Shown here: piece after piece, positions 9,001-16,924 of the stretch | How positions within the stretch are numbered: position 1 is the stretch's first letter | Layout of the letters: the number at the start of each line of letters is the position of its first letter | Source of the DNA: Cryobacterium luteum | GTDB taxonomy: Bacteria; Actinomycetota; Actinomycetes; Actinomycetales; Microbacteriaceae | Reading direction: 5' to 3' | Assembly: GCF_900110125.1 (NCBI RefSeq) | Contig: NZ_FOCN01000009.1 | Coordinates: 62,001-126,000 of the forward strand | Length of the DNA stretch: 64,000 nt | Notes under the pieces: model-generated | The model's input: only the letters and a program-made list of their open reading frames with translations | What the model was told of the DNA's origin: nothing | The model's database searches: none | Made by a program: the position numbers and the translations under genes

Positions 9001-9085
9001 AATTCAGGAAATCCGGCCAGCCGGCCGCCGGCACCCCGCCCGGTTCCGTGCCTCAGACACTCGCGCCTGAGGTTTTTCCTGAATT
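9001..9085. repeat. 10-bp inverted repeat with 65-base spacer
   Basis: AATTCAGGAA at 9001-9010 and TTCCTGAATT at 9076-9085 are perfect complements. The spacer contains an inner CCTCA/TGAGG hairpin. It lies downstream of the acetyltransferase stop (minus strand) and upstream of the EamA promoter, so it may end the acetyltransferase transcript. Outer ends begin with AATT and carry CAGGA, as in the 6487-6582 element. Confidence 0.5.
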
Positions 9086-9125
9086 AACCCCCAAACCCAC
9101 CGGGTACGAGCGGATGCCGCCCCCG

Positions 9126-9869
9126 CTACGACGCGTCGGCCCCGGCATTGCGTTCGGTGTCGGTTCCGGCCGGGCGGCCGCCACGAATTCCGCCCTGCGG
9201 TCCGCCACCGACAATGGTGCCGCCGGGCGCAGCCGGGCGCCGGCTGCGGTAGGTCACGAATCGGCCAGGCATCGCGTTGAGACGAGCTTCCAACCCGGCA
9301 CGCACCGCCGGCCATTCCTCAGCGAGGATCGAGTAGACGGCGCTGTCCCGCCAGGTACCGTCGGCGCGGGGACGATCGCGGCGCAGGATGCCCTCAAACG
9401 TGGCGCCGATGCCGAGGATGGCGGCGCGGGAACGAGCGTTGATGGCATCCGCTTGAATTTTGACCCGGCCGAAGCCGTTGTCGAAGGCCGTGCCGAGCAC
9501 GAGCAGTTTGGTTTCAGCGTTGACGGCGGTGCCCCAAACGCGCGGGTCGTAGGCGGTCCAGCCGAGATGGATCGCCTCATTGACGACGTCGATGTCACCG
9601 AGGGTCGTGGTGCCGACGACGTCGCCGTCGTTCGGACCGCCGAGCAGGCGCACCACATAGGGCAGGCCTTCCCACTGAAAGTAGTCGTGCGCCCACTTAA
9701 TGAAGCCCTCGCCCTGCCGCAGGGCAGCCGGGCCGCCGCCGTAGCCGGCGGCGAACACCTCCGGGTGCGCGATGGCACGCGCCAACTCGGGGAGCACTGC
9801 ACTGCCGAGCGGTTGCAGCTGAACAAAGCGACCGGTCAGGGTCAGGGAATGGGGTCTCACGGCGTTCAC
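9126..9869 (-). CDS. GNAT-family N-acetyltransferase (RimJ/RimL-like)
   Basis: 247 residues from the GTG at 9869. The pattern LTGRFVQLQPL, VVRLLGGPNDGDVVGTTTL, IHLGWTAYDPRVWGTAVN, KLLVLGTAFDNGFGRVKIQ and NARSRAAILGIGATFEGILR is the typical RimJ/RimL-type acetyltransferase fold (Acetyltransf_3). The acetyl-CoA is presumably transferred to an amine or a protein N-terminus; the substrate is unknown. The last 35 residues are Gly-rich and likely disordered. An upstream GTG at 9890 is possible, but a weak CACACT box lies six bases before 9869. Confidence 0.82.
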   Translation of the reverse strand: MNAVRPHSLTLTGRFVQLQPLGSAVLPELARAIAHPEVFAAGYGGGPAALRQGEGFIKWAHDYFQWEGLPYVVRLLGGPNDGDVVGTTTLGDIDVVNEAIHLGWTAYDPRVWGTAVNAETKLLVLGTAFDNGFGRVKIQADAINARSRAAILGIGATFEGILRRDRPRADGTWRDSAVYSILAEEWPAVRAGLEARLNAMPGRFVTYRSRRPAAPGGTIVGGGPQGGIRGGRPAGTDTERNAGADAS

Positions 9870-9932
9870 TCGCCCAGTGTGACACGCCAAAGTGAGGAAT
9901 CGTGCGCGGTTCGCGGCAACCCGCCGATAAAT

Positions 9933-11219
9933 CTAGTCGATCAGGTCGTGACGCACCACGATGGCTTCACGGTCGGGCCCGACGCCGATCGCCGAAATGC
10001 GCGATCCGCTCATCGACTCGAGGGCGAGCACATAGTTTTGCGCTGCCTGCGGCAGTTCCTCGAAGGTGCGCATACCGGTGATGTCTTCGGTCCAGCCGGG
10101 AAAGTTCTCGTAGATCGGAACGGCGTGGTGAAAGTCGCTCTGTGAGACGGGCACCTCGTCGACGCGCACGCCGTCGACCGAGTAGGCCACGCAGACCGGG
10201 ATCTCGGCCAGGCCGGTGAGCACGTCGAGTTTGGTCAGCACGAAGTCGGTGACACCGTTGACGCGCGCCGTGTAGCGGGCGATTGGGGCGTCGTACCAGC
10301 CGCAGCGACGTGGGCGACCGGTGGTGGTACCGAACTCGAAGCCGTTGGCGCGCAGGTATTCGCCCGACTCGTCGAACAGTTCGGTGGGGAACGGGCCGCT
10401 GCCGACCCGGGTCGTGTAGGCCTTGACCACGGCGATGACGCGGTCGATGCGGTTCGGAGCGATTCCGCTGCCCGTCACTGCGCCGCCCGAGGTGGCGTTC
10501 GACGACGTGACGAAGGGATAGGTACCGTGGTCGACGTCGAGCATGGTGGCTTGGCCGCCCTCGAACAAGACGGTCTTGCCGTCGTTGAGCGCCTGGTGCA
10601 GCAGCAGGGCGGTGTCGGCGACCATGGGGCGCAGACGCTCGGCGTAACCGAGCAGTTCGGTGACGATCTCCTCGGCCTCGATGGCGCGGCGGTTGTAGAC
10701 CTTGACCAGCATGTGGTTCTTCTGGTCGAGGGCTCCCTCGACCTTCTGGCGCAAGATATTCTCATCAAACAGGTCCTGCACACGGATGCCGACGCGGTTG
10801 ATCTTGTCGGCGTAGGCCGGGCCGATGCCGCGCCCGGTAGTGCCGATCTGACGCTTGCCGAGAAAACGCTCGGTGACCTTGTCGAGGGTGCGGTGATAGG
10901 CGGTGATGACGTGGGCGTTGAGGCTGACCTTGAGCCGGGAGACGTCGACGCCACGCTCGGACAGGGCGTCGAGCTCTTCGAACAGAACCTCGACATCGAC
11001 GACGACGCCGTTGGCGATGACCGGGGTGACGCCGGGGCTCAAGATACCGGACGGCAGCAGGTGCAGGGCATACTTCTCATCGCCCACGACGACGGTGTGG
11101 CCGGCGTTGTTGCCGCCGTTGAACTTGACGACATAGTCGACCCGGCTGCCGAGCAGGTCGGTGGCCTTACCCTTGCCCTCGTCGCCCCACTGGGCTCCGA
11201 TGAGTACGATCGCGGGCAT
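9933..11219 (-). CDS. purA: adenylosuccinate synthetase
   Basis: 428 residues, the usual PurA length. [11 protein letters not shown] (8-18) is the GTP-binding P-loop, with [10 protein letters not shown] soon after (catalytic His), [10 protein letters not shown] and [10 protein letters not shown] further on, and TKLDVL for guanine recognition. It joins IMP and aspartate with GTP hydrolysis, the first committed step to AMP, in the cytoplasm. The DUF3151 gene stop overlaps its start, so the two form one transcription unit with DUF3151 first. Confidence 0.98.
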   Translation of the reverse strand: MPAIVLIGAQWGDEGKGKATDLLGSRVDYVVKFNGGNNAGHTVVVGDEKYALHLLPSGILSPGVTPVIANGVVVDVEVLFEELDALSERGVDVSRLKVSLNAHVITAYHRTLDKVTERFLGKRQIGTTGRGIGPAYADKINRVGIRVQDLFDENILRQKVEGALDQKNHMLVKVYNRRAIEAEEIVTELLGYAERLRPMVADTALLLHQALNDGKTVLFEGGQATMLDVDHGTYPFVTSSNATSGGAVTGSGIAPNRIDRVIAVVKAYTTRVGSGPFPTELFDESGEYLRANGFEFGTTTGRPRRCGWYDAPIARYTARVNGVTDFVLTKLDVLTGLAEIPVCVAYSVDGVRVDEVPVSQSDFHHAVPIYENFPGWTEDITGMRTFEELPQAAQNYVLALESMSGSRISAIGVGPDREAIVVRHDLID

Positions 11220-11704
11220 TAGTCTTCTCCTCGAATAACAAAAGCTTCGGTGGGCGGCGCCGGGTCGAAACCCGGGCTGCCGGTGTGCAGCGTGGCGATA
11301 ATGTCAATGGCGTTCGCGTCGGCATCCGTCAGAAAAGCCGTGAGGCGCACAACTTCGTCGGCCTCGCCGATCTCATCGGCAGCGCGGCGCAGCGCGAACA
11401 GGGCGCGGAGCACCCCGCGGTTGGGTTCGTGGCGCCACGGAATGGGGCCGTGGCCGCGCCAGCCGGCCTTGCGCAGGGCGTCGAGTCCGCGGTGGTAGCC
11501 GACCCGGGCGTAGGCGTAGGACTCCAGGATGCGACCCTCGTGGTGGGTGGCATCGGCTAGTTCGGCCCAGGCCAGCGGGGAGGTCGGGTGCACCTGCACC
11601 ACGGTGGCGAGCTGGCTCCTCGCGGTTCGGCGCAGGGCCTCGAGCACCTCCGGTTCCGCGGGAAGAAGGGTCTCGGGCTCTGAAATCAAATTGTCGCCGG
11701 TCAC
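11219..11704 (-). CDS. DUF3151 family protein
   Basis: 161 residues. The region from [14 protein letters not shown] through [37 protein letters not shown] and [17 protein letters not shown] matches the actinobacterial DUF3151 family, helical and TPR-like, of unknown function. It is directly upstream of purA with overlapping stop and start codons, a linkage that hints at a role tied to purine metabolism or simply translational coupling. The GTG at 11704 is chosen because a TAGGAT box lies five bases before it; an in-frame start at 11719 exists. Confidence 0.85.
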   Translation of the reverse strand: MTGDNLISEPETLLPAEPEVLEALRRTARSQLATVVQVHPTSPLAWAELADATHHEGRILESYAYARVGYHRGLDALRKAGWRGHGPIPWRHEPNRGVLRALFALRRAADEIGEADEVVRLTAFLTDADANAIDIIATLHTGSPGFDPAPPTEAFVIRGED

Positions 11705-11709
11705 ACTGA

Positions 11710-11715
11710 ATCCTA
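11710..11715 (-). promoter_or_regulatory. -10 box (TAGGAT) for DUF3151-purA
   Basis: TAGGAT on the minus strand, five bases before the GTG at 11704. It would drive a leaderless DUF3151-purA transcript. Confidence 0.5.
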
Positions 11716-11757
11716 CCAAGGCCGCGGTGCCCTCATCCCGGCGACGGGCCCGGCCGG

Positions 11758-11811
11758 CCTAAAACACCAGGCCTAAAACACCAGGTCTGGAACGCTAGTC
11801 CGGAACGCTAG
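11758..11811. repeat. two adjacent tandem duplications (14 bp x2 and 13 bp x2)
   Basis: CCTAAAACACCAGG occurs at 11758-11771 and 11772-11785. It is followed at once by TCTGGAACGCTAG (11786-11798) and TCCGGAACGCTAG (11799-11811). The last copy includes the stop codon of the NTF2-like gene (11808-11810), so the duplications lie in its 3' untranslated region. Confidence 0.85.
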
Positions 11812-12176
11812 GCCTGGCTTTGCTGTCGGGCCGCGACGCGCCAGCCACCGTTGACGAACAGGTAGGTCGTCGACATGTTCAGTTCGGCGACCTCCTCGCC
11901 GCGGCGGGCGATAGCCTTGTACACGACGACTCCGGCGTGCTCGCCGAGCCGGATGATGGCCGGTTCGTGGATGCCGTAGCTCTCCCACGGCGCCGCCTGG
12001 TCGAAGTAGGCGGTGACCTCGTCGCGGGTGATAATGGCGCCCGGCACGATCATCAGGCCGTCGTCGGTCATTTCGCGCTGGTAGTACGCGCCGCCCTCGC
12101 CGCCCAGGATGGCCTGCCAGCCGGCGTTTTCTTCGTGGAGGAGCCGGGCCGGAAGATCGTCAGTGATCGCAGTCAT
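11808..12176 (-). CDS. NTF2-like/DUF4440 protein
   Basis: 122 residues with the SnoaL/NTF2-like cone fold pattern: an N-terminal helix (LLHEENAGWQAILGG), YYQREMTDDGLMIVPG, TRDEVTAYFDQAAPWESY, and C-terminal strands VVVYKAIARRGEEVAELNMSTTY and GGWRVAARQQ. Proteins of this type bind small ligands or have minor enzyme roles; the function here is unknown. A TAGCGT box ends six bases before the ATG, indicating its own leaderless promoter. Confidence 0.8.
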   Translation of the reverse strand: MTAITDDLPARLLHEENAGWQAILGGEGGAYYQREMTDDGLMIVPGAIITRDEVTAYFDQAAPWESYGIHEPAIIRLGEHAGVVVYKAIARRGEEVAELNMSTTYLFVNGGWRVAARQQSQA

Positions 12177-12182
12177 ACCGCC

Positions 12183-12188
12183 ACGCTA
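12183..12188 (-). promoter_or_regulatory. -10 box (TAGCGT) of the NTF2-like gene
   Basis: TAGCGT on the minus strand, six bases before the ATG at 12176. Confidence 0.55.
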
Positions 12189-12218
12189 GCCCTTGCCGCG
12201 GCGGTTTGGTCAGAAAAA

Positions 12219-12884
12219 TCAGAACCGGTGCTGAAGCACCCAGGCGTGCATGGTAACGGCAGCGGCGGCCGAGGCGTTGATCGACCGAGTCGATCCGAAC
12301 TGGCTGATTTCGACGACGGCATCGGCGGCGGTGATGGCCTCGTCCGACAGTCCGGGGCCCTCCTGGCCGAACAGCAGCACGCAGCGTTCGGGAAAGCGGA
12401 ACGTCTCGATGATGACGCTGCCTGGCACATTGTCAATGGCGATGATCGGCAGGTCACCCTGAGAACACCACTCAACGAACGCGGCGACATCCGGGTGGTG
12501 CAGCACGTGCTGGTAGCGGTCGGTGACCATGGCACCGCGCTTGTTCCAGCGCTTGCGGCCGATGATGTGCACGGTGTCGGCGCCGAAGGCGTTGGCGCTG
12601 CGCACGATCGAACCGATGTTCATGTCGTGCTGCCAGTTCTCAATGGCCACGTGAAACGGATGCCGGCGCTCATCGAGATCGGCCACGATCGCCGCCATGG
12701 TCCAGTATCTATACCGGTCGATCACGTTGCGAGTGTCGCCGTGCTCGAGCAGGTCAGCGTCGTACCGATCTTCGCTCGGCCACTCCCCCGGCCAGGGACC
12801 GACGCCGTAGGTCGAGCGTTCCGGCGTGGGGCTGCCGTTGGCCGGCACGTCGGCGGCGAACGTTGGGGCTGCTGATTCTGTCAC
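12219..12884 (-). CDS. SpoU/TrmH-family RNA 2'-O-methyltransferase
   Basis: 221 residues from the GTG at 12884. All three SPOUT motifs are present: NIGSIVRSANAFG (motif 1), LLFGQEGPGLS (motif 2) and EISQFGSTRSINASAAAAVTMHAW (motif 3, within which the knot forms). It would transfer a methyl group from S-adenosylmethionine to a ribose 2'-OH of tRNA or rRNA; which nucleotide cannot be said. A 60-residue N-terminal part replaces the L30e-like domain of some relatives. The start fits a TACGGT box six bases upstream. Confidence 0.9.
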   Translation of the reverse strand: MTESAAPTFAADVPANGSPTPERSTYGVGPWPGEWPSEDRYDADLLEHGDTRNVIDRYRYWTMAAIVADLDERRHPFHVAIENWQHDMNIGSIVRSANAFGADTVHIIGRKRWNKRGAMVTDRYQHVLHHPDVAAFVEWCSQGDLPIIAIDNVPGSVIIETFRFPERCVLLFGQEGPGLSDEAITAADAVVEISQFGSTRSINASAAAAVTMHAWVLQHRF

Positions 12885-12890
12885 TACCCA

Positions 12891-12896
12891 ACCGTA
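12891..12896 (-). promoter_or_regulatory. -10 box (TACGGT) of the SpoU methylase gene
   Basis: TACGGT on the minus strand, six bases before the GTG at 12884; it decides this start over an ATG nine codons upstream. Confidence 0.55.
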
Positions 12897-12946
12897 TCTT
12901 GCCGACCGCACCCCAATTCGGGGTTTCGGTGCGCCTAACTTCTGGC

Positions 12947-12952
12947 TAGGGT
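12947..12952 (+). promoter_or_regulatory. -10 box (TAGGGT), leaderless promoter of mntH
   Basis: TAGGGT ends six bases before the ATG at 12959. No Shine-Dalgarno sequence fits. The DtxR-like regulator encoded just downstream could bind around this box, but no clear operator was recognised. Confidence 0.58.
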
Positions 12953-12958
12953 TTCGGT

Positions 12959-14230
12959 ATGACTAAAACGGATGCCCCGGCCCCCGACCGCGTGCTCTCG
13001 CAAGCTCCCACCACCGTCGCCTCCAGCCGGCTGCTCTGGCTGCTCGGTCCGGCCCTCGTGGCCGGGGTCGCCTACCTCGACCCGGGCAACGTTGCGAGCA
13101 ATATGACCGCCGGCGCACGGTACGGCTACCTGCTGGTCTGGGTGGTCGTGGCCGGCAACGTCATGGCGTGGCTCATCCAGTACCTTTCGGCCAAGCTCGG
13201 CATCGTCACCGGGGCGAGCCTGCCCGAGATTCTCGGGGTGCGCATGAAACGGCCGATGGCCAGGCGGCTGTACTGGGTGCAGGCCGAGTTGGTTGCCATG
13301 GCCACCGACCTCGCCGAGATCATCGGCGGGGCCGTCGCCCTCAACCTGCTGTTCAACCTGCCGCTGATCTGGGGCGGCGTGATCACCGGCACCATCTCGA
13401 TGATCGTGCTTATGGTGCACTCCCGGCGGGGCCCGCGCATATTCGAGCGGGTCATCATCATGCTCATGCTCATCATCACCGTCGGTTTCACGGCGGGCGT
13501 CTTCATTTCTCCGCCCGACGGTGGCGGGGTGCTCGATGGTCTGGTGCCGCGGTTCGAGGGCTCCAACTCGGTGTTGCTCGCCGCGTCCATCCTCGGCGCC
13601 ACGATCATGCCGCACGCCATCTATGCGCACTCCTCACTCACGCGTGACCGGTTTCCGGAGTGGCAGGGTACCGTCGCCACCCGCCGCCTGCTCTGGGCCA
13701 CCAAGTGGGACGTCACCATCGCGATGGCGATCGCCGGAACGGTGAACCTGGCGATCCTGCTGCTCGCAGCATCCGCTTTGCAGGGTGTGGACGGAACCGA
13801 CACCCTAGAAGGGGCCTATGCGGCGCTGAAAGACACGCTCGGGCCGATCGTCGCGACCCTGTTCGCGGTGGGGCTGCTCGCGTCGGGGCTCGCGTCGACC
13901 TCGGTCGGTGCCTATGCCGGTGCCGAGATCATGCACGGACTGCTGCACGTGCGCATCCCGTTGTTGCTGCGCCGACTGGTCACCCTGATTCCGGCGCTGA
14001 TCATTCTCGGCGTGGGGTTCGACCCCACCCAGGCGCTCGTGCTCAGCCAGGTGGTGCTGTCGTTCGGTATTCCGTTCGCGCTGATTCCGCTGGTCTGGCT
14101 CACCGCCCAGCGCGGTCTGCTCGGAACCTTCACCAATCGGTGGTTCACCACGGCCGCCGGTGCCGTGTGTGCGCTAGCCCTCGTGGCGCTGAACCTGGTG
14201 CTGCTGGTGCTCGTGTTCGGCGAGTTCTAA
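12959..14230 (+). CDS. mntH: Nramp-family divalent metal (Mn2+) transporter
   Basis: 423 residues, about 11 membrane helices. The Nramp metal-binding motif DPGN (41-44) in the first helix and MPHAIYAHS in the sixth are intact, as is the GxxTxxxxxG-type transport loop region. It imports Mn2+ (or Fe2+) with protons across the cytoplasmic membrane. The next gene, 36 bases downstream, codes for a DtxR/MntR-type metalloregulator, which supports metal-responsive control of this importer. Confidence 0.94.
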   Translation: MTKTDAPAPDRVLSQAPTTVASSRLLWLLGPALVAGVAYLDPGNVASNMTAGARYGYLLVWVVVAGNVMAWLIQYLSAKLGIVTGASLPEILGVRMKRPMARRLYWVQAELVAMATDLAEIIGGAVALNLLFNLPLIWGGVITGTISMIVLMVHSRRGPRIFERVIIMLMLIITVGFTAGVFISPPDGGGVLDGLVPRFEGSNSVLLAASILGATIMPHAIYAHSSLTRDRFPEWQGTVATRRLLWATKWDVTIAMAIAGTVNLAILLLAASALQGVDGTDTLEGAYAALKDTLGPIVATLFAVGLLASGLASTSVGAYAGAEIMHGLLHVRIPLLLRRLVTLIPALIILGVGFDPTQALVLSQVVLSFGIPFALIPLVWLTAQRGLLGTFTNRWFTTAAGAVCALALVALNLVLLVLVFGEF

Positions 14231-14251
14231 GGGAAGCGGCGCCTGAACGGC

Positions 14252-14257
14252 TACCCT
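14252..14257 (+). promoter_or_regulatory. -10 box (TACCCT) of the DtxR-like regulator gene
   Basis: TACCCT lies nine bases before the ATG at 14267, giving the regulator a promoter of its own in addition to any read-through from mntH. Confidence 0.45.
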
Positions 14258-14266
14258 GAAACAGCT

Positions 14267-14911
14267 ATGACCTATACGACCGGCGCGGCTGAGGACTACC
14301 TCAAGACCATCTATGCCCACACCGAGTGGCAGCCCGACCTGATCACGCCGTCCGTGCTGGCGGCACGGCTGGGCGTGGCGCCGTCATCCGTCACCGAGAT
14401 GGTCAAGAAGCTCGCCGCGAACGGCCTCATCACCCACGTTCCGTACGGCCCGCTGGCCTTGACGGATGCCGGCCGCCTGCGTGCGACCGCCGTCGTGCGG
14501 CGGCATCGCCTGATCGAGGCCTGGCTGGTCGGCGAGATGGGCTACGACTGGGATCAGGTGCACGACGAGGCCGAGATTCTCGAGCACTCCATCTCGGATC
14601 GACTGCTCGAGGCGATCAACGCACGGCTCGGGTTTCCGGCGCACGATCCGCACGGTGATCACATTCCCGCCGCCGACGGCACCGTGGTGCGGCCGCCCGC
14701 ACTTTTGCTGGCCGAGGCCGCGGTCGGGCATTGTGGCACGGTGCTGCGCATCAGCGACCGCGACCCGGCTGTGCTGCGTGAGCTCGCCGCCGACCTCATC
14801 GGGCCGGGCACCGAGTTCACGCTCGCGGCCCCGTTCACCATCGTTTTAGCGGATGGCCAGAGCCGGCTGGTCACGCCCGCTGCGACCGCCGCCATCTGGG
14901 TGACCGCCTGA
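14267..14911 (+). CDS. DtxR/MntR-family metal-dependent transcriptional regulator
   Basis: 214 residues. An N-terminal winged helix (EDYLKTIYAHTEWQP, SVLAARLGVAPSSVTEMVKKL, LTDAGRLRATAVVRRHRLIEAWL) is followed by the metal-binding and dimerisation domain with HDEAEILEHSISDRL and then a FeoA/SH3-like C-terminus. It is expected to bind promoters when loaded with Mn2+ or Fe2+ and repress metal uptake, most likely mntH just upstream. Length fits three-domain DtxR proteins (about 220-230). Confidence 0.92.
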   Translation: MTYTTGAAEDYLKTIYAHTEWQPDLITPSVLAARLGVAPSSVTEMVKKLAANGLITHVPYGPLALTDAGRLRATAVVRRHRLIEAWLVGEMGYDWDQVHDEAEILEHSISDRLLEAINARLGFPAHDPHGDHIPAADGTVVRPPALLLAEAAVGHCGTVLRISDRDPAVLRELAADLIGPGTEFTLAAPFTIVLADGQSRLVTPAATAAIWVTA

Positions 14912-15003
14912 CGCGTGGCGGGCATCCGCTTATTCGTGCGATACCCGTAACCGTGGGGAAACGTCGCGCGGCTAGGCTGGGAGTCGACGAAATGGAGCGC
15001 CTG

Positions 15004-15804
15004 ATGGCACGACGCGACGAAATCGAATGCTGGCTCACCGACATGGACGGTGTACTCGTGCACGAGAACCAGGCCCTCCCGGGGGCGGCCGAGCTGCTGC
15101 AGCAGTGGACCGACGCGGGCACGCCGTTTCTGGTGCTCACCAATAACTCCATCTTCACGCCCCGCGACCTGAGCGCCCGGCTGCGTTCGAGCGGGCTCAA
15201 CGTGCCGGAGGACCGAATCTGGACCTCGGCACTCGCCACGGCCGACTTTCTGAAGTCACAGGTGTCCGGCGGCACCGCGTTCGTGATCGGCGAGGTCGGA
15301 ATCACGACCGCTCTGCACGAAGCCGGGTTCATCATGACCGAGACCGACCCCGACTACGTCGTCGTCGGCGAGACGCGCAACTACTCGTTCGAGGCGATCA
15401 CCAAGGCGATTCGGCTCATCCTGGCCGGAGCGCGGTTCATCGCGACGAACCCGGATGCGACCGGCCCGAGCAAGGATGGCCCGATGCCGGCGACCGGCGC
15501 CATTTCGGCGCTGATCTCCAAAGCCACCGGCATGGACCCCTACGTTGTCGGCAAACCCAATCCCATGATGTTCCGCTCGGCGATGAACAAGATCGGTGCC
15601 CACTCGGAGAACACCGGCATGATCGGTGACCGCATGGACACCGACATCGTCGCCGGCATCGAGGCCGGGCTGCACACCATCCTGGTGATGACCGGCATCA
15701 GCGACGAAGCCGAGATCAACCGCTACCCGTTCCGACCCGACGAGATCGTGGCCGGCGTGCACGAGCTCCTCGTCACCGAGCCGATCGAGAGCGACGAGAT
15801 CTAG
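15004..15804 (+). CDS. HAD-IIA family phosphatase, NagD type
   Basis: 266 residues. The HAD nucleophile motif DMDGV (13-17), TNNS (motif II), the cap domain with YVVVGETRNYSFE, KPNPMMFRSA (motif III Lys) and IGDRMDTDI (motif IV) define a NagD-like HAD-IIA hydrolase that acts on sugar or nucleotide phosphates in the cytoplasm. The start at 15004 is chosen because GGAG lies at the proper distance; an in-frame ATG at 14992 and a GTG further up are also open. Its stop overlaps the 3' end of the dehydrogenase remnant on the other strand. Confidence 0.9.
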   Translation: MARRDEIECWLTDMDGVLVHENQALPGAAELLQQWTDAGTPFLVLTNNSIFTPRDLSARLRSSGLNVPEDRIWTSALATADFLKSQVSGGTAFVIGEVGITTALHEAGFIMTETDPDYVVVGETRNYSFEAITKAIRLILAGARFIATNPDATGPSKDGPMPATGAISALISKATGMDPYVVGKPNPMMFRSAMNKIGAHSENTGMIGDRMDTDIVAGIEAGLHTILVMTGISDEAEINRYPFRPDEIVAGVHELLVTEPIESDEI

Positions 15805-16138
15805 GCCGTAGTGGGGACGCTCGTTCCTACGGTGACGAGCACCTTGACCTGCTCGGGGTCGTCCGAGGCGCGAAATGCCTTGGCGGCATCGGCCAGATCG
15901 AAAGTGGCCGTGATGATCTCCTCGATCGGCACGGTCTTCGTCTGCAGCAAACGGATGGCCCGAGCCACGTCCTCACGCACGTACATCAGGTTTCCGCACA
16001 GGGTCAGCTCGCGGTCCTGCACCAGGTCGAGATCGACCAGAAGCGGTCGTAGGCACCGGGAACCGGTACCGCTATCCGTTCCAGAACAATGTCCGTGACG
16101 GAATTCACGACGACGCGACGGTTGGTGAGAACGGTCAT
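15801..16138 (-). pseudogene. zinc-type alcohol dehydrogenase remnant with a large internal deletion
   Basis: An ATG at 16138, two bases after the SDR stop, begins an N-terminus typical of medium-chain dehydrogenases (MTVLTNRRVVV, then VPVPGAYD), about 31 residues. Near 16045 the homology jumps, in another frame, to a dehydrogenase C-terminus (VDLDLVQDRELTLCGN, then ITATFDLADAAKAFRA and VKVLVTVG), about 75 residues. The catalytic domain with the zinc ligands and the whole coenzyme domain, roughly 230 residues, is missing. Both original ends of the gene survive, so the loss is internal. It is non-functional. Confidence 0.78.
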
Positions 16139-16140
16139 GA

Positions 16141-16899
16141 TCAGTACACCGTGTATCCGCCGTCGGCGACGAGCACCGAACCGGTGATGAACGACGCAGC
16201 CTCACTCGCGAGGAAGACGACACAGGGTGCGATCTCCTCGGGCAGGGCGAACCGCTTCTGGGGCGCGTCCTCGACCCAGTAACGCTGGAATTCCGGCCGG
16301 TCGACGGGAGCCATGTCCGTTTTTACGTAGCCGGGGGCGACCGCGTTGACCCGGATTCCCAGCGGCGCCCACTCGGCGGCCAGGGAACGGGTCAAATGAT
16401 GCACCGCAGCCTTGGATGCGTTGTAGGCCGGCTGCATCTGCGGGCGGTTCACGATGATGCCCGACATCGAGCCGATGTTGACGATGGCACCCTTGCCCTC
16501 AGTGCGCATGTGCGCGCCCACCGAAAGGCTCGCCTTCCAGAGCGCACGCACGTTGAGGTCCCAGACCGCGGCCCACTCATCATCGGTCACATCGAACGCC
16601 GGTGCGTGGTAGCAGGTACCCGCGTTGTTCACCAGAATATCGATCTTGCCGAGGCCGGCGATGGCTTCCTCGGTCATGCGCGCGACCTGATCGTCCTTGG
16701 TGATGTCGGCCTGAATGGTGACGAAGTCGTGGCCGGCAGTCGCTGCCTCCACGGCGACGGCGGCGTTGCGCTCCGCGCTTCGCCCGGCGATCGCGACGTG
16801 CGCGCCGGCCTGGGCCAGCGCGAAGGCGAAGGCCTTGCCCAGTCCCTGGTTGCCGCCGGTGACCAGGGCGGTTTTGCCCTCGAGGCTGAATACGTCCAT
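16141..16899 (-). CDS. short-chain dehydrogenase, polyol/sugar type
   Basis: 252 residues from the ATG at 16899, which has GGAG seven bases upstream. TGGNQGLG, NNAG, NIGSMSG with the catalytic Ser, YNASK and the VDGGY-like end (VADGGYTVY) give a complete classical SDR close to gluconate 5-dehydrogenase and sugar-alcohol dehydrogenases. Frame upstream of 16899 is open to 17004 but has no family similarity. It sits between two medium-chain dehydrogenase genes in a polyol operon, so oxidation of a sugar alcohol or ketose is likely. Confidence 0.88.
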   Translation of the reverse strand: MDVFSLEGKTALVTGGNQGLGKAFAFALAQAGAHVAIAGRSAERNAAVAVEAATAGHDFVTIQADITKDDQVARMTEEAIAGLGKIDILVNNAGTCYHAPAFDVTDDEWAAVWDLNVRALWKASLSVGAHMRTEGKGAIVNIGSMSGIIVNRPQMQPAYNASKAAVHHLTRSLAAEWAPLGIRVNAVAPGYVKTDMAPVDRPEFQRYWVEDAPQKRFALPEEIAPCVVFLASEAASFITGSVLVADGGYTVY

Positions 16900-16924
16900 G
16901 GTGGTGCTCCGGTTTCTCTCTAAA

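Noticed and set aside
8973-10145. A 390-codon plus-strand open frame across the acetyltransferase and the end of purA
   Set aside because: It is antisense to two well-supported genes, has no recognisable domain and shows only the low stop density expected opposite GC-rich genes.
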